Origin: Neocallimastix lanati (nom. inval.)
Lineage: Eukaryota; Neocallimastigomycota; Neocallimastigomycetes; Neocallimastigales; Neocallimastigaceae
Length of the DNA stretch: 64,000 nt
NCBI GenBank assembly: GCA_016946835.1
Contig: JACVTC010000009.1
Coordinates: 274,001-338,000, forward strand
Direction: 5' to 3'
Part shown: piece after piece, positions 1-12,300 of the stretch
How the letters are laid out: each line of letters starts with the position of its first letter
How positions within the stretch are numbered: position 1 is the first letter of the stretch
Notes under the pieces: model-generated
The model's database searches: none
What the model was told of the DNA's origin: nothing
Seen by the model: the letters and a program-made list of their open reading frames with translations, nothing else
Made by a program: the position numbers and the translations under genes

Positions 1-312
1 TTATTATTTATTTATTTATTACTTATTATTTATTATTTATTTATTTATTTAATTATTATTTATTATTTATTTATTATTTATTATATTTGTTATTTGTTAT
101 TGTTATTTATTATTTATTATTTATTATATTTGTTATTTGTTATTGTTATTTATTATTTATTAATAAATACTCTTTTTATTATTTATTATTTATTATTTAT
201 TATTTATTATTTATTATTTATTATTTACTATTTATTATTTACTATTTACTATTTACTATTTATAATTTACTATTTATTTAATCATTTATTTAATTATTTA
301 TTTATTGGTTAA
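1..312. repeat. Heptamer (TTATTTA)n microsatellite
   Basis: Almost pure seven-base repeat of T and A, with small variants near 90-160 and 240-300. Near 161-180 it carries the reverse complement of the core GAGTATTTATTAATAA that recurs in the other heptamer arrays of this window. Apparent open frames here are by-products of the repeat. Confidence 0.9.
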
Positions 313-325
313 AAAAAATTATATA

Positions 326-386
326 ATGTGGCAATTAATTATAAATATTTTAAGCCACATTGCGAAATGATACACATTCATTTATA
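326..386. repeat. Small GTGGC/GCCAC hairpin element
   Basis: AATGTGGC at about 327-334 is followed after about 23 bases by its exact reverse complement GCCACATT, then by GCGAAATG. The same parts (GTGGC arm, GCCACATT arm, CGAAATG tail) recur near 14850-15098, 40589-40700 and 63286-63610, so this looks like one member of a tiny MITE-like family. Mobility is inferred. What is seen is the inverted repeat and its recurrence. Confidence 0.5.
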
Positions 387-472
387 ATTTTAATTGTTTA
401 TTTTTTAATTTTTTTTTTTTAAAAAATAAAAATATATGTAAATTTATATCTCTGTGATTTATAAAATTACAA

Positions 473-513
<41 letters not shown>

Positions 514-563
514 TTATAATGAAAAAAGTAATTTTTTTTTTTAAAAAAAATAATTATTATATA

Positions 564-657
564 ATAATTATAAACTTCTTCCTCTTTAATATCACCACTA
601 TATGATAAAACTCTTTAGGTTCGTTTTATCTCTTTTTAGGGAGAAGTTTTATAATTT
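564..657. other. Foldback / possible structured RNA
   Basis: A nested hairpin stands out in an A/T desert. The outer arms, about 566-580 and 642-657, pair over about 15 bases with one bulge (AATTATAAACTTCT with AGAAGTTTTATAATT). Inside, GATAAAAC and GTTTTATC pair perfectly around an 11-base loop. GC content is above the surroundings. It matches no tRNA or ribozyme core I know. It could be a small RNA or a short foldback transposon. Confidence 0.35.
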
Positions 658-2040
658 ATTTAGGTTATTTATTAATATAATTTATTTAATTAATTTATTT
701 ATTTTTATAATTTTAATTTATTTAGTTTTAAATATTCAATTTTTATAATTTCATATAGTTAATAATATTAAATGATTTTTAGTTATTATTATAATAAAAC
801 AATATTAAACTACTTTTAGTTAATAGGAAAAAAAATATATATATATTAAAAATGGTAAAAAAAGCTGTTGCAAAGAGAATAAATATAAAGAAAAAAGTAT
901 TCTTAATATAATACTCTTAATTATAAAACTATTTTAAAATAATAAAAATTTAATTATTTAGTTAAATATTATATAAAGGAAAAATTATAAATAATAAAAG
1001 ATTTACAATAATTATAACTTATAAAAATATAATAAAAATATAATAAAAATATAATAGAAATATAATAAAATTATAATAAAATAAAATAATAAAAAATAAA
1101 ACTTAATTTATGTATTGTATAACACTTTTGATATTATATAATTCTCTTTAATATAATGTTATTTTTATTATCCGCTTATCAATCGGTACATTGATTTCAA
1201 TTTTTTTTTTTTTAATATAAATAAATAATATATTTTTAATTTATTTAATCAGTTTATTTAAGAAATTTTAATTTATTCATAAGATACAAATATTTATTTA
1301 TTTATTTTTATATTTATTTATTTTATATTTATATATTTATTTATTTTTTTAAATTTTAATAACCAGGAAGTAGTACAGCTTGAAAATTTTCATTTCGGAA
1401 AGATATATTTCACAAATATTTAATAAATAGATAAATAAATAATAAAATAAATAAATAATAAATTTATATTAATATAAGAAAATAAAAAAAAATATAAATA
1501 ATAAATTTATAATAATATATAAGAAAATAAAATAAAACTCAATATACTAAATTTATAATAATATATAAACAAATAAAAAAAATATAATATAATATAACAA
1601 TAATAATATATTTAGTAAATAAAAAATTTAAAAATAATAAATATTTCAATAGTAATTTTTTATTTCATTATTTTTTTATTTATTGGATAAAAAAAAATTT
1701 AACCAATAATTTTAGAATAATTTTTCTTTTCATAGATTATTTTAATCAATCAATAAAAATAACACTTACAATAATAATAAAATTTAATAATGATAATGAA
1801 TATTAGAATAATTAGTTATTAATTGAAAGATAAAACTTTTAAAGTATTTAAATATTAACTATTAAAAAAAAAAATAAAATGATTTTAAAAAGGTTTCTTT
1901 GCATATAACTCTATATTAAAATAATTTATTTTTTATTATAATAAAAAAAAAAAAAATAAAGTTCTATTTATTTTTTGTATCAATATGATAATTAATCCAT
2001 AGTGATAATTTATTAATTTAATGTTGTAGTAATTGATATA
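658..2040. other. AT-rich intergenic DNA, no gene seen
   Basis: Homopolymer-rich A/T sequence with stops in all frames. A slightly GC-richer patch near 1362-1415 contains a short palindrome around GAAAATTTTC. No coding, RNA or clear mobile feature is supportable. Confidence 0.6.
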
Positions 2041-3790
2041 CAACTCAAAAGTTCGATGTACTTTTGTTGGGATTTATTTATTAAATTTATTAATTTATTA
2101 TTTATTTATTTATTTAAAATTTATATAGAAACTACATATATTTAAAAAGAATATTTAACAACTTTCTTATACTTTTAATTACAAACTAACTTAACATAAT
2201 ATAACTTTTAATCTTAACTTTTACTTAACAACGACGACACTCTCTTAATTCAGAGAAATGCTTTATTTTTATGTTATTTAGTTATAATTAACTATTTAAT
2301 TAATTGTTCTTGTGATTAGAATAAACTATTAATAATTATTATTTAAGGAAATATTTAAAAACTATATAAATATAAATGTAAAATAAAAAGAATATAATTA
2401 AAACATTGATTTATGCTGTAAAATTTATTATTAATTAAATATATAATTAATATATAGAAATCAAGCCACATATAGAATTTGTTGTAAAATCATTAGATTT
2501 AAATTTGATTTATGACATTAATTTATGTTTGAATAGTAAAAACTAATTTTATATTAATTAAGGTTTGAATATTTGTATTTTATATCATAATTTATTTTTA
2601 TATAATGATAAATACAATAATTTATTAATAATTAAAGTTTTTATTTTTCATTTTTATATCAATAGATTTTGATTTTTTTTTTCATTTCTATTAAAAAAAA
2701 AATTTATTTAAACTAATTTAACATTTTTAAAAAAAAATTATTATTAAGAAAAAAATGTATTAAAGTTTATATATAAAATTATAAATTTGGAATATTATTG
2801 TTAAATAATAATTTAATATTAAATTAAATTTTTAAATAATATAAATAATGATTTAATATTTAATTAAATTTTTTAAAGTTTAAATAATATATTTTAATAA
2901 TCACACTTTATTTATTAATTTTTTAATTATTAATAAAATAATTTTTTATTAATTAAAGTTTTATTTTTTATTTTAATAATAATGGATTCAAAATAGTTTA
3001 GGAGGATATCAATGGTGGATGAAGTCATACAAGAATTAAAAGATTAATTTTATCATAATTTTTATATTTTTAATTCCATATTATTCAAGGTTAAAATCAG
3101 TAAATTTAAATTATAATATAAATTTTATAATTATGACAAAAAAAAAAGGTATAAACTTAAGAGTTGCTTTTTTTTATATATATATTTATATTGTTAATAT
3201 TTGATATATATTTGTAAAAGTTTATTTTTTAATTAATTTAAAAAAAAAAATGCAATAAATAATAGATAATAAATAGATATATACTACAAATGTTCAAACC
3301 TTAATTAATATAAAATAAATTTTATGATTCAAACATAAAATAATGTCATAAATCAAATTTAAATTTCATGTTTTTGATAAGTGGCTTAATTTCTTTATAA
3401 TACTTATCATAAAAACTCATTAAATAGGTTATATTAACTACTAAAGAACAACTAATTAAATAGTTAATTATAACTAAAATAACATAAAAATAAAAACATT
3501 TTCTCTGAATTTAAGAGGTAATATAAAATATAAATCAAAACTTTAATCATTAATAAATTATTTTATTAATCATTACATAAAAATAAATTAATAGATCAAT
3601 AAATTATCACTAGATTAATTATCATATGATTAGAATTTGATTTAATATAACAAAACAGTTATAAATATTTGTAATCATAATAATAAATAATAAATAAATA
3701 ATTTAATAAAATTTTAATAAATTTTAATAAATTTTAATAAATTAATCCCCAACAAAAGCTTCCTAAGAATTACTTCCTTAGGCCTTTGGA
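2040..3790. mobile_element. Foldback-type element with ~500-bp inverted ends
   Basis: The left part (about 2245-2600) and right part (about 3285-3525) are reverse complements over at least 240 bases, including a shared stretch around TTATGACATTA and another around TTAATTAAGGTTTG. Further out, weaker matches continue to ends of the type TTTTGTTGGGRATTWATTTA (2062 on the left) and its complement with CCCCAACAAAA (about 3746-3757) on the right. The roughly 680-bp middle is AT-rich with no recognisable ORF. The layout fits a non-autonomous foldback DNA element or two copies of one repeat in opposite orientation. Target-site duplications could not be defined. Confidence 0.6.
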
Positions 3791-4093
3791 AACATCAGTT
3801 TCTAGAATATTAATTATATCATAAAAAATTTTGATTTCCAAGAAAATCAGTTTAATAAAAAAAAATAAACTTGGTAGTTATTTTGAACAATAACAAAATA
3901 TATTAAAACTTAATAATTAATTAATTGATTAATATTTTAATTAATTTTCTATTAAATAAAGTTGAAGATGCGATTAAAGTATATTAATTATTATTTGTTT
4001 AACAACAAGAAATAAAATCAATTACACTTTTATATATTACAAAATATAGGTAATATATATTATTTAATATATTTATGTTTATTTTAATTTTTT

Positions 4094-4130
<37 letters not shown>

Positions 4131-4160
4131 TTTATAGATGATAGATGATATAAACCCTTG

Positions 4161-4395
4161 GTTCGGTAGTTTTTGTTGGAGATTAATTTACTAAAATTTA
4201 ATAAAGTAATATTAAATTATTTTATTTATAATTTATTATTATGATTAACGAATATTTATAACTGTTTTGTTACAAGTATTTATAACTCTGTTGGTTACAT
4301 TAAATCAAACTATAATTAATTTTATATTTGAATAATAAAAAATATTTTATATTAATTAAGGTTTGAATATTTTATATCGAAACATGGTTACAAAT
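4161..4395 (+). repeat. Third, partial copy of the foldback end
   Basis: Begins with GGTAGTTTTTGTTGGAGATT and runs to TTAATTAAGGTTTGAATATT, following the same order of landmarks as the left end of the 2040-3790 element and the reverse of its right end. It is in the left-end orientation. It shows that the end sequence also occurs alone, which supports a repeat family. Confidence 0.55.
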
Positions 4396-4439
4396 TTAAT
4401 AAATAGAGTAAGCTAATTAGTATTTATAGATAGTATTTT

Positions 4440-4680
4440 ATATAAAAAATAATACATAATAATTATTTATGTATTATATTATTTATTATTAACTATTCAT
4501 TATTATTTATATATTATATATTATTTATTATTAACTATTCATTATTATTTATATATTATTTATTATTAACTATTTATTATTATTTATATATTGTTTATTA
4601 TTAACTATTCATTATTATTTATATATTATATATTATATATTATATATTATTTATCATACATTCTTTATTATTTATCATAA
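4440..4680. repeat. Short tandem repeat (TTATTAACTATTCATTATTATTTATATA-type)
   Basis: About five imperfect units of roughly 45-55 bases, each with TATTAACTATTCATTATT, separated by TATATTA runs. No coding signal. Confidence 0.7.
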
Positions 4681-4904
4681 ATTTAAATTTAATTATTTAA
4701 TATATTTAATGATATCTAAATACTAATTATATTTATAATTAATATATTGCTGTATAAAAATATTATTATGACAATAAAGTATTAATATTAACTATTTTAT
4801 TCATTTTTTTCTGTTAAATGTTACATATATTGTTAATATAAAATAATTATAAATAGATATATATCTAATTTATTAAAAATTAAAAAAAAAAACCCGAAAT
4901 TTTT

Positions 4905-5205
4905 ATTATTTTATTTTATTTTATTTCTATTAATACTTTATCTTATATTACTTCACTATTTATTTTATTTTATTTTATTTTATTTCTATTAATACTTTAT
5001 CTTATATTACTTCACTATTTATTTTATTTTATTTTATTTTTTATTTCCTTTTTTTCCTTTTTTTTTTTTTTCTTATTTCTTTATTTCTTTATTTCTTTTT
5101 TTTTTTTTATTTCCTTAATTTTTTATTTTTTTATATTCTTTTTTTTTTTATTTCTTTATTTCTTTACTTTTTTATTTTTATTTTTTTTTTTAAAAAAAAA
5201 GGTGT
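4905..5205. repeat. 60-bp tandem duplication followed by T-rich tract
   Basis: A unit of about 60 bases containing CTATTAATACTTTATCTTAT and CTTCACTATTTATTTTAT occurs twice back to back (about 4927-5040) with essentially no change. It is followed to about 5190 by pyrimidine-rich TTTCTTTATT sequence on the + strand. Confidence 0.75.
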
Positions 5206-5499
5206 TTTAAACAATAAATAAATAACATATCCATTAGATTTAAACAACAACTTAAATTCCTTTTTTGAAGATTGTAAAAATGTTCATAAAAAAAAAAAAA
5301 ATTAAAATAAATGTATTTGATTTTCTTATTTATAATTGTATAAAATCATAAAATATAATTATGGCACTATCCATACTTTTTATTTTATTTTTTTTTTTAA
5401 TGTCACATAACAAATATTATTAAATATAAAATGAATAAATAATTATATATATCTATTATAGATACAGATATATGATTAATTTAATTATTGCTATTGTTT

Positions 5500-5522
5500 T
5501 TTTTTTCTCTTTCTCTCTCTCT

Positions 5523-5572
<50 letters not shown>
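5500..5572. repeat. CT repeat plus ~50-base poly-T
   Basis: TTTCTCTCTCTCTCT at about 5509-5525 runs into an uninterrupted T tract of about 46 bases. It is a strong polypyrimidine block, with no adjacent gene on either strand. Confidence 0.9.
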
Positions 5573-5577
<5 letters not shown>

Positions 5578-5694
5578 TTTATATATAAAATATAAATTAA
5601 AGTTTACTAATAAAAAATGTAAAAAGATAAATTTTAAAACATTTTTCTAAATTAATAACAAAAAAAGAAAAAAAATTTTCTATAATAGTGTTTC

Positions 5695-6300
5695 AGTAAC
5701 AAATAATAAATAATTAAATAATAAATAATAAATAAATAATAAATAATAAATAATTGAATAATAATAAATAATAAATAATAAATAATAAATAATAAATAAT
5801 AAATAATAAATAATAAATAATAAATAATAAATAATAAATAATAAATAATAAATAATAAATAATAAATAATAAATAATAAATAATAAATAATAAATAATAA
5901 ATAATAAATAATAAATAATAAATAATAAATAATAAATAATAAATAATAAATAATAATAAAGAGTATTTGTATTTATTAATAAGTAATAAATAATTAATGA
6001 AAAAGAGTATTTATTAATAAGTAATAAATAATTAATGAAAAAGAGTATTTATTAATAAGTAATAAATAATTAATGAAAAAGAGTATTTATTAATAAGTAA
6101 TAAATAATTAATGAAAAAGAGTATTTATTAATAAGTAATAAATAATTAATGAAAAAGAGTATTTATTAATAAGTAATAAATAATTAATGAAAAAGAGTAT
6201 TTATTAATAAGTAATAAATAATTAATGAAAAAGAGTATTTATTAAAAAGTAATAAATAATTAATGAAAAAGAGTATTTATTAATAAGTAATAAATAATAA
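5695..6300. repeat. Heptamer array with 38-bp higher-order repeat
   Basis: 5695-5957 is (AATAAAT)n. From 5958 the array changes to a 38-bp unit: AGTATTTATTAATAAG followed by TAATAAATAATTAATGAAAA. Units start at 6006, 6044, 6082, 6120, 6158, 6196, 6234 and 6272, almost identical, so the expansion is recent. Because they are contiguous with no unique spacers, this is not a CRISPR array. Confidence 0.92.
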
Positions 6301-6394
6301 CAATAATTATAATTGTTAAGAATTAGTAATTTAGGATTTATAATTATTTCAAATTTAATAATATATTTTATGGTAAAGAGTTACTAGCTTGAGA

Positions 6395-6590
6395 TTTTTG
6401 ATTTCTACATAATCATTCTCCTTCTGGTAGGTATTTGATATTTTCTAACATATTTAAATATTTCCTTGGAAATGTATTTTCTAATCCAGATGTAGTTCAT
6501 CAGCATTTTTATCTTCTGGTTTCCATAGCTTGAAGTTGTCCCTAGTCAATCTGTACTTGGTTACGACTTGACCTTCTTTTTTTTCTTTTT
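6395..6590 (-). pseudogene. Unrecognised decayed coding fragment
   Basis: A patch of clearly higher GC. Read on the minus strand it opens with a protein-like stretch of about 32 residues containing TKYRLTRDNFKLWKPEDKNA, then needs a change of frame to stay open (LENTFPRKYLNMLENIKYLP) before running into AT-rich DNA. No start codon or full domain is visible. I do not recognise the family. The mixed charged/hydrophobic composition differs from the Asn/Lys-rich noise around it. It is most likely a relic of a gene or of a transposon. Confidence 0.4.
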
Positions 6591-6599
6591 TTTATCATA

Positions 6600-8465
6600 T
6601 AAAGTGATTCGAAAATAAACAATTTAAATAAAAAAAAAATACTAATAATTATTTATTATTTATATAATTCGTACATTTAATATTGTCATAATTTTTTTTA
6701 TATTATTTTTATTTTTATATAATTAAAACAAATAATCTATTTATATTTATTTTTTATTTTTTTTATATATGAATTAAATAAAAATAAATATAAAAAAAAA
6801 AAAAGGTAAATTATTAATAAAAAAAAAAAAAAAAAACCCTAATTTTTTAATATTTTAAAATAAAAAAAAAAATACATTAAAAATAGAAAATTAAATAAAA
6901 AATAATAAATTTTATATAATAAAAAATATAATAAAATTTAAATAATAAAAAATAAAATTTAAATAATAAAAAATAAAATTTAAATAATAAAATTTAAATA
7001 ATAAAATTTAAATAATAAAATTTAAATAATGAAATTTAAATAATGAAAATTTTATAAAAAAAAATTTTTTTTATTAAATTATTTATATTAATAAAAAAAT
7101 TTTATCTTCTCCATAATAATAATTAAAATAAATTAAATTAAAATTGACAGCAAATGAATCTATAAATATAAAATATATTATATTATATTATATTATATAT
7201 TATACATAATATAAAAATATTTATTAATTAATGTAGAATATATAAAAGAGAGTATTGAGAATTCAATAAATTATTATATATAAATATATTTAATAAATAT
7301 ATACAGTTAAATATATATAATATTATATTATAGTATATAATATAATATTATATATATTTAAATATAATATATTAAATAATATATATAATATAATATATAA
7401 TTTTTTTTTATTTTTATTTTTTTTTTTAAAAAAAAATAAAAAAACTGAAAATATTTTTATCCTATTTTTTTATAATTATGATTATGATTGTGATTATTTT
7501 ATTTATTATTCTTTGAATACTTAATTTTTATTTTATTTTTATTTTTATTTTTATCAATGTCCTTTTTCAAATAGAATTTTATAATCTTTATTTTCTTATT
7601 GTTATTTATTTTTTTAATTTTAAATAAGCATTCTTTTTTAAAAAAAAAATCAAATAAAAGTCAAGATAAAGATAAAGATAAAGAAGAAGAAAAAAAAAAA
7701 AGTATTCAATTATAAATTATTTTATGATGAAAATAAAGTTTATTAACTTTATTCTCATCACAATAAATAATTTAAATAATTTAAATAATTTAAATAATTT
7801 AGTATAAATAAATAGTAATTTTCAAAATGAACAATTTAGATAATTTAGTATAAATAAATAGTAATTCTCTTATATTTTCATAAAGAAAATTTCATTTCTC
7901 ATATAGTTTTAAATAATTCTGAAATGATGGTTGTTAATAATAATATACTTGATATAATATTAGTAATTATAATTATAAAATAGAAATAGAAATTAAATAA
8001 AAAAAAATCATTATGTTCGGTACAGTTTAATAATTTAAAAGTATAGTTAATAATAATAAAATATAATTAATATTAATAATAATAATAATAATAATAAAAT
8101 AGTAAAAAATATATATATATATAGAAATTGTATTAAAGATTATATTAATATATATATTCATACTTTATGAGATTATTAATAATAATAAAATAGTAAAAAA
8201 AAAAAAAAAAAAATAGAAATATGTATTAAAGATTATATAAATATATATATTCATACTTTTTGAGATAATATATTATATATTGTTCTTATTCAAGATCCCT
8301 TATAAATTTATATGATAAGGAATTAATAATAATTAACAAAACTATAAATATTACAATCAGTATAATAATAATAATAATAATATGTATGTATGTATTAATG
8401 TTATGAAATACATATACATATAGTTTATTTATAGTTTATTTTATATTTTATTTATCTAAGGAGAG
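6600..8465. other. AT-rich intergenic DNA with small duplications
   Basis: No gene seen. Contains AAATTTAAATAAT-type repeats near 6930-7050, TA-rich runs near 7170-7410, and two local duplications. One is an approximately 60-base unit with TTTAGTATAAATAAATAGTA near 7797-7867. The other is an approximately 90-base unit with GTATTAAAGATTATAT at about 8090-8175 and 8186-8265. Confidence 0.6.
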
Positions 8466-8470
8466 GATTT

Positions 8471-8598
8471 GATAAAGGAATATTATAAAAGTAAACAAAC
8501 AAATTTATTAGTACAATTCGTATATGTCATAAATAATGTATTTAAATCATTGGATAAAATAAATTAATTTCTTAAATTATTTAAACCTTATTTATTAT
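8471..8598 (+). repeat. Dispersed ~125-bp repeat, copy 1
   Basis: Starts GATAAAGGAATATTATAAAA, continues through TAGTACAATTCGTATA and ATCATTGGATAAAATAAATT, and ends CCTTATTTATTA. It is closely similar to 12637-12765 and, less closely, 19938-20060, all in the same orientation. Copies 1 and 2 bracket the gene at 9358-12480. Function is unknown: it could be a MITE-like insert, an old duplication end, or a small non-coding RNA. Confidence 0.75.
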
Positions 8599-9186
8599 TG
8601 ATTATAAAATTTATTATTTTAAATTTTTTTTTTTATTATTTTTTTTTTTTGTTTCAATTTATTTTATTTTATTTTATTTTATTTCATTTCATTTCATTTC
8701 ATTTCATTTTTTTTGTATAAATATTGCTTTTTGAATATTACTATTTGAATGTTACTATTTTAATATAACTATTTGAATATTCCTATTTAAATGCACTTCA
8801 AAAAAGAAAAATCAAAATATAAAAAATTCTTATTCATTATTTTTAATTGAAAATGTAAGTATATACTTTTTAATAATTTAATATTCAACAGGGCAAAATA
8901 TTTATAGGTCTTATGTTTATAATATTATTATAAAAGTTAGAAATAAATAAATAAATAAAAAAACTCAAGATATTAATAATAATAAAAAAAAAAAAATAAT
9001 AAAGATATAATTATTAATAAAATATATTATTAATATTTACTATAAATAATAATTATTTCATTTATATAGTTTTATTACTAATAATTTTAATTAATTTTAT
9101 ATTATATATATCAAAAAAAAAAAAAAAAAAAAAAAAAACAATAACAATAATAATAGTTAATGTTTCATTTTTGTTAAATAGACAAA

Positions 9187-9300
9187 TATTATATCAAGTA
9201 CTTTTGATTTTTATTAATAGTAAAATATTATGTCAAGTGTCTTTTGATTTTTGTTAAATAGTAAAATACATTATCAAGTATCTTTTGGTTTTATCAGAAC
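9187..9300 (+). promoter_or_regulatory. Three ~40-bp repeats just upstream of the 1040-residue gene
   Basis: TCAAGTAYTTTTGATTTTT-type units recur with period 39-41 (TCAAGT at about 9194, 9233, 9274), ending about 60 bases before the ATG. Their proximity suggests a promoter or 5' UTR role, but only the repetition is seen. A T/C-rich patch (TTTTTCTCTACTC, about 9326-9338) follows before the start codon. Confidence 0.4.
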
Positions 9301-9357
9301 TAATAATTTAAAAAAAAATTCACTATTTTTCTCTACTCATAAAAATTTAAACCAAAC

Positions 9358-12300
9358 ATGTTTACCACCCTAATTTCTAAACAAAAACCATCAAAAACTA
9401 ATATGATGACATCCACTTTAATTAATAGTTATAATCTATCGGGAACGGAAATGTTGGCCTCACCTTTAATTACTGGTCAAAATCCATCAGGAACGACGGG
9501 GATGATAGCCTCACCTATAGTTACCGGTTATAATCCATCAGGAACAGTAATGATAGCTTCACCTTTAATTACTAGTCATAATCCATCAGGAACAGGAATG
9601 ATAGCTTCACCTTTAATTACAAACCAAAATCCTTCAGGAACAGTAATGATAGCCTCACCTTTAATTACTAGTCATAATCCATCAGGAACAGGAATGATAG
9701 CTTCACCTTTAATTACAAACCAAAATCCTTCAGGAACAGTAATGATAGCCTCACCTTTAATTACTAGTCATAATCCATCAGGAACAGGAATGATAGCTTC
9801 ACCTTTAATTACAAACCAAAATCCATCAGGAACAGGAATAATGGCTTCACCTTTAATTACAAACCAAAACTCTTCAGGAATAAACATGTTGACTTCCCCT
9901 TTAATTGTAAGCCAAAACCCTTCAGGAACTAGTCATAATCCATCAGGAACAGGAATGATGGCTTCCCCTTTAATTACAAGTTATAATCCTACAACTACAT
10001 CTCCTTCAAGTCGTTTAATTCATAATCAACAAAGTATTATTGATAATAATTTGGGTCAAAATAATGAAGTTACTTATCCCTTAGATTATCAAAATAAATC
10101 CATCATTGCAAATAATATATCATCTCCATTAAGTCTTAGCTACACTGCAAAATCCAACACCAATTCTAATTCAATTTCAGCTAATTCAAATTCTAATACA
10201 AAATCTAATAATACTACAACGTATGCCTTATTGAACATATCTAAAAATGGTAATATGGATTATACTTCAAATAAATACCCATCACCGTCACTTGAAGCTA
10301 CCTTAATGGAAGGACTTCAAAGTCCTCTTATTTCAGTATCAACATCATCGAACCCTTCCATGAAAGGAATAGATTCTTATGATCATCATATAAATACGAG
10401 CAGTAGTAGTGGTGGTATATTGGATAATAAAACTTCCAATGAAGCAAATCTTTTCTTTAATGATTCGATCGATATTGAAAATTTAGATACTGATGATCGT
10501 ATTCCAACCTTTACCATTCCAGAAGATGGATGTCCTGGTAGTGAACATACTTTATCCCCTACTCAAGAATTTGGAACCCTTCCAACCCTTAATATGAATA
10601 ATCAAAATCAAAATAATAATTATAATGGCAATTTCATTTCTTCATTACAATCATCTTCTCTATTCAATAATACTAATGCCCCAGTTACTACTAAATCAGA
10701 TTCAATGGGCGGAACCAGTAATTCAGATTGGAATACGAAACATCATAAAAATCAGATGATTAGTAATGGTCATACTCGTTTCTATAAAGGTAGTCTCAGT
10801 CATATGAATAGCCTTATCAATGCAAGTAAAGCCAAAATGAATAATATGAATAATATGAACAACATGAATAATATGAATAATATGAATAATATGAATAATA
10901 TGAATAATATGAATAATATGAATAACATGAATAAAATGTATAATATGAATAATATGAATAACATGAATAAAATGTATAATATGAATAATATGAATAACAT
11001 GAATAAAATGTATAATATGAATAATATGAATAACATGAATAAAATGTATAATATGAATAATATGAATAACATGAATAACATGAACATGAATAATATGAAT
11101 AATATGAATAATATGAATAATATGAATAAAATGTATAATATGAATAATATGAATAATATGAATAATATGAATAATATGAATAATATGAACAACATGAATA
11201 ATATGAATAATATGAACAACATGAATAATATGAATAATATGAATAATATGAATAATATGAACAACATGTATAATATGAACAACATGAATAATATGAATAA
11301 TATGAATAATATGAATAATATGAATAATATGAATAATATGAATAATATGAATAATATGAATAATATGAATAATATGAACAACATGAACAATATGAACAAC
11401 ATGAACAATATGAACAACATGAATAATATGAACAACATGAATAATATGAACAACATGAATGATATGATTAACATGAATAATATGAATAATATAAGTAATA
11501 TGAATGGCATAAATAATTTCAATCATAATAATTATTACCAGGTTATGAATTTAACCTCTAAGAACGGATATAATAGTAATAATAAAGAAATGAATAATAA
11601 TAATAATAGTAGTAGTAGTAGATATTTATTATATGAAAAGCAAAAACGTAAATCTAAAAATGATAGTAAAGATTCTAAGAGTCATAAAAAACATAGAACA
11701 AGTAGGAAATCAAAAATATATATTGATGAAGAAAAGTATTTACAATTAGCAGCTGAAACAGAAGCAGCTCATGAGTTTCTTATGAAAGAAAATGCTAAAT
11801 ATAAGGAGGAAGAAATCAAATTAAAAGAGAGAGAAAGATTAAAAAAATTAGAATCCATTAATTCATCATCATCTTCTTCTTCTAAACCTTCCCCTGAAGA
11901 AAAATCAGAAAATTCAGATATAAATTCAGATTCAAATTCAGATTCAAATTCAGATTCAAATTCAGATTCAAATTCAGATTCAAATTCAGATTCAAATTCA
12001 GATTCAAATTCGGATTCAATAGATTCAGAGAACGAAGAGAAAACAACGGAGATAAAATTAGATTATCATAAAGAAAAGTCGAAAGAAATAGAAAAATTAA
12101 AAGAATTTTATTCAAAATCAAATTCAAATTCAAATTCCAAAAATGAAGAAAAAATAAAAGATTCTAATAATTCTAATTTAGAAAATAACGAACAATTAAT
12201 CAAAGATGAAGAAAAATTAAAAGATTCAAATAAATTAGAAAAATTAAAAGAATCAAATAAATTAGAAAAATTAAAAGATTCAAATAAATTAGAAAAATTA

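Noticed and set aside
87-312. Leu/Ile/Tyr-rich ORFs
   Set aside because: Products of the TTATTTA microsatellite. Similar chance frames at 27894-28109, 35294-35494, 36731-36949, 42577-42822, 52814-53020 and 60936-61169 are also rejected.
6000-6300. Regular 38-bp repeats resembling a CRISPR array
   Set aside because: Units are contiguous with no unique spacers and grade into a heptamer microsatellite, in a eukaryotic setting. The 43-bp repeat at 62560-62900 is rejected for the same reason.
10723-11526. Minus-strand ORFs of 240-267 codons rich in Ile-His or Leu-Phe
   Set aside because: Antisense shadows of the (ATGAATAAT)n tract of gene 1; the same applies to minus-strand frames at 11882-12473 and 44009-45660.
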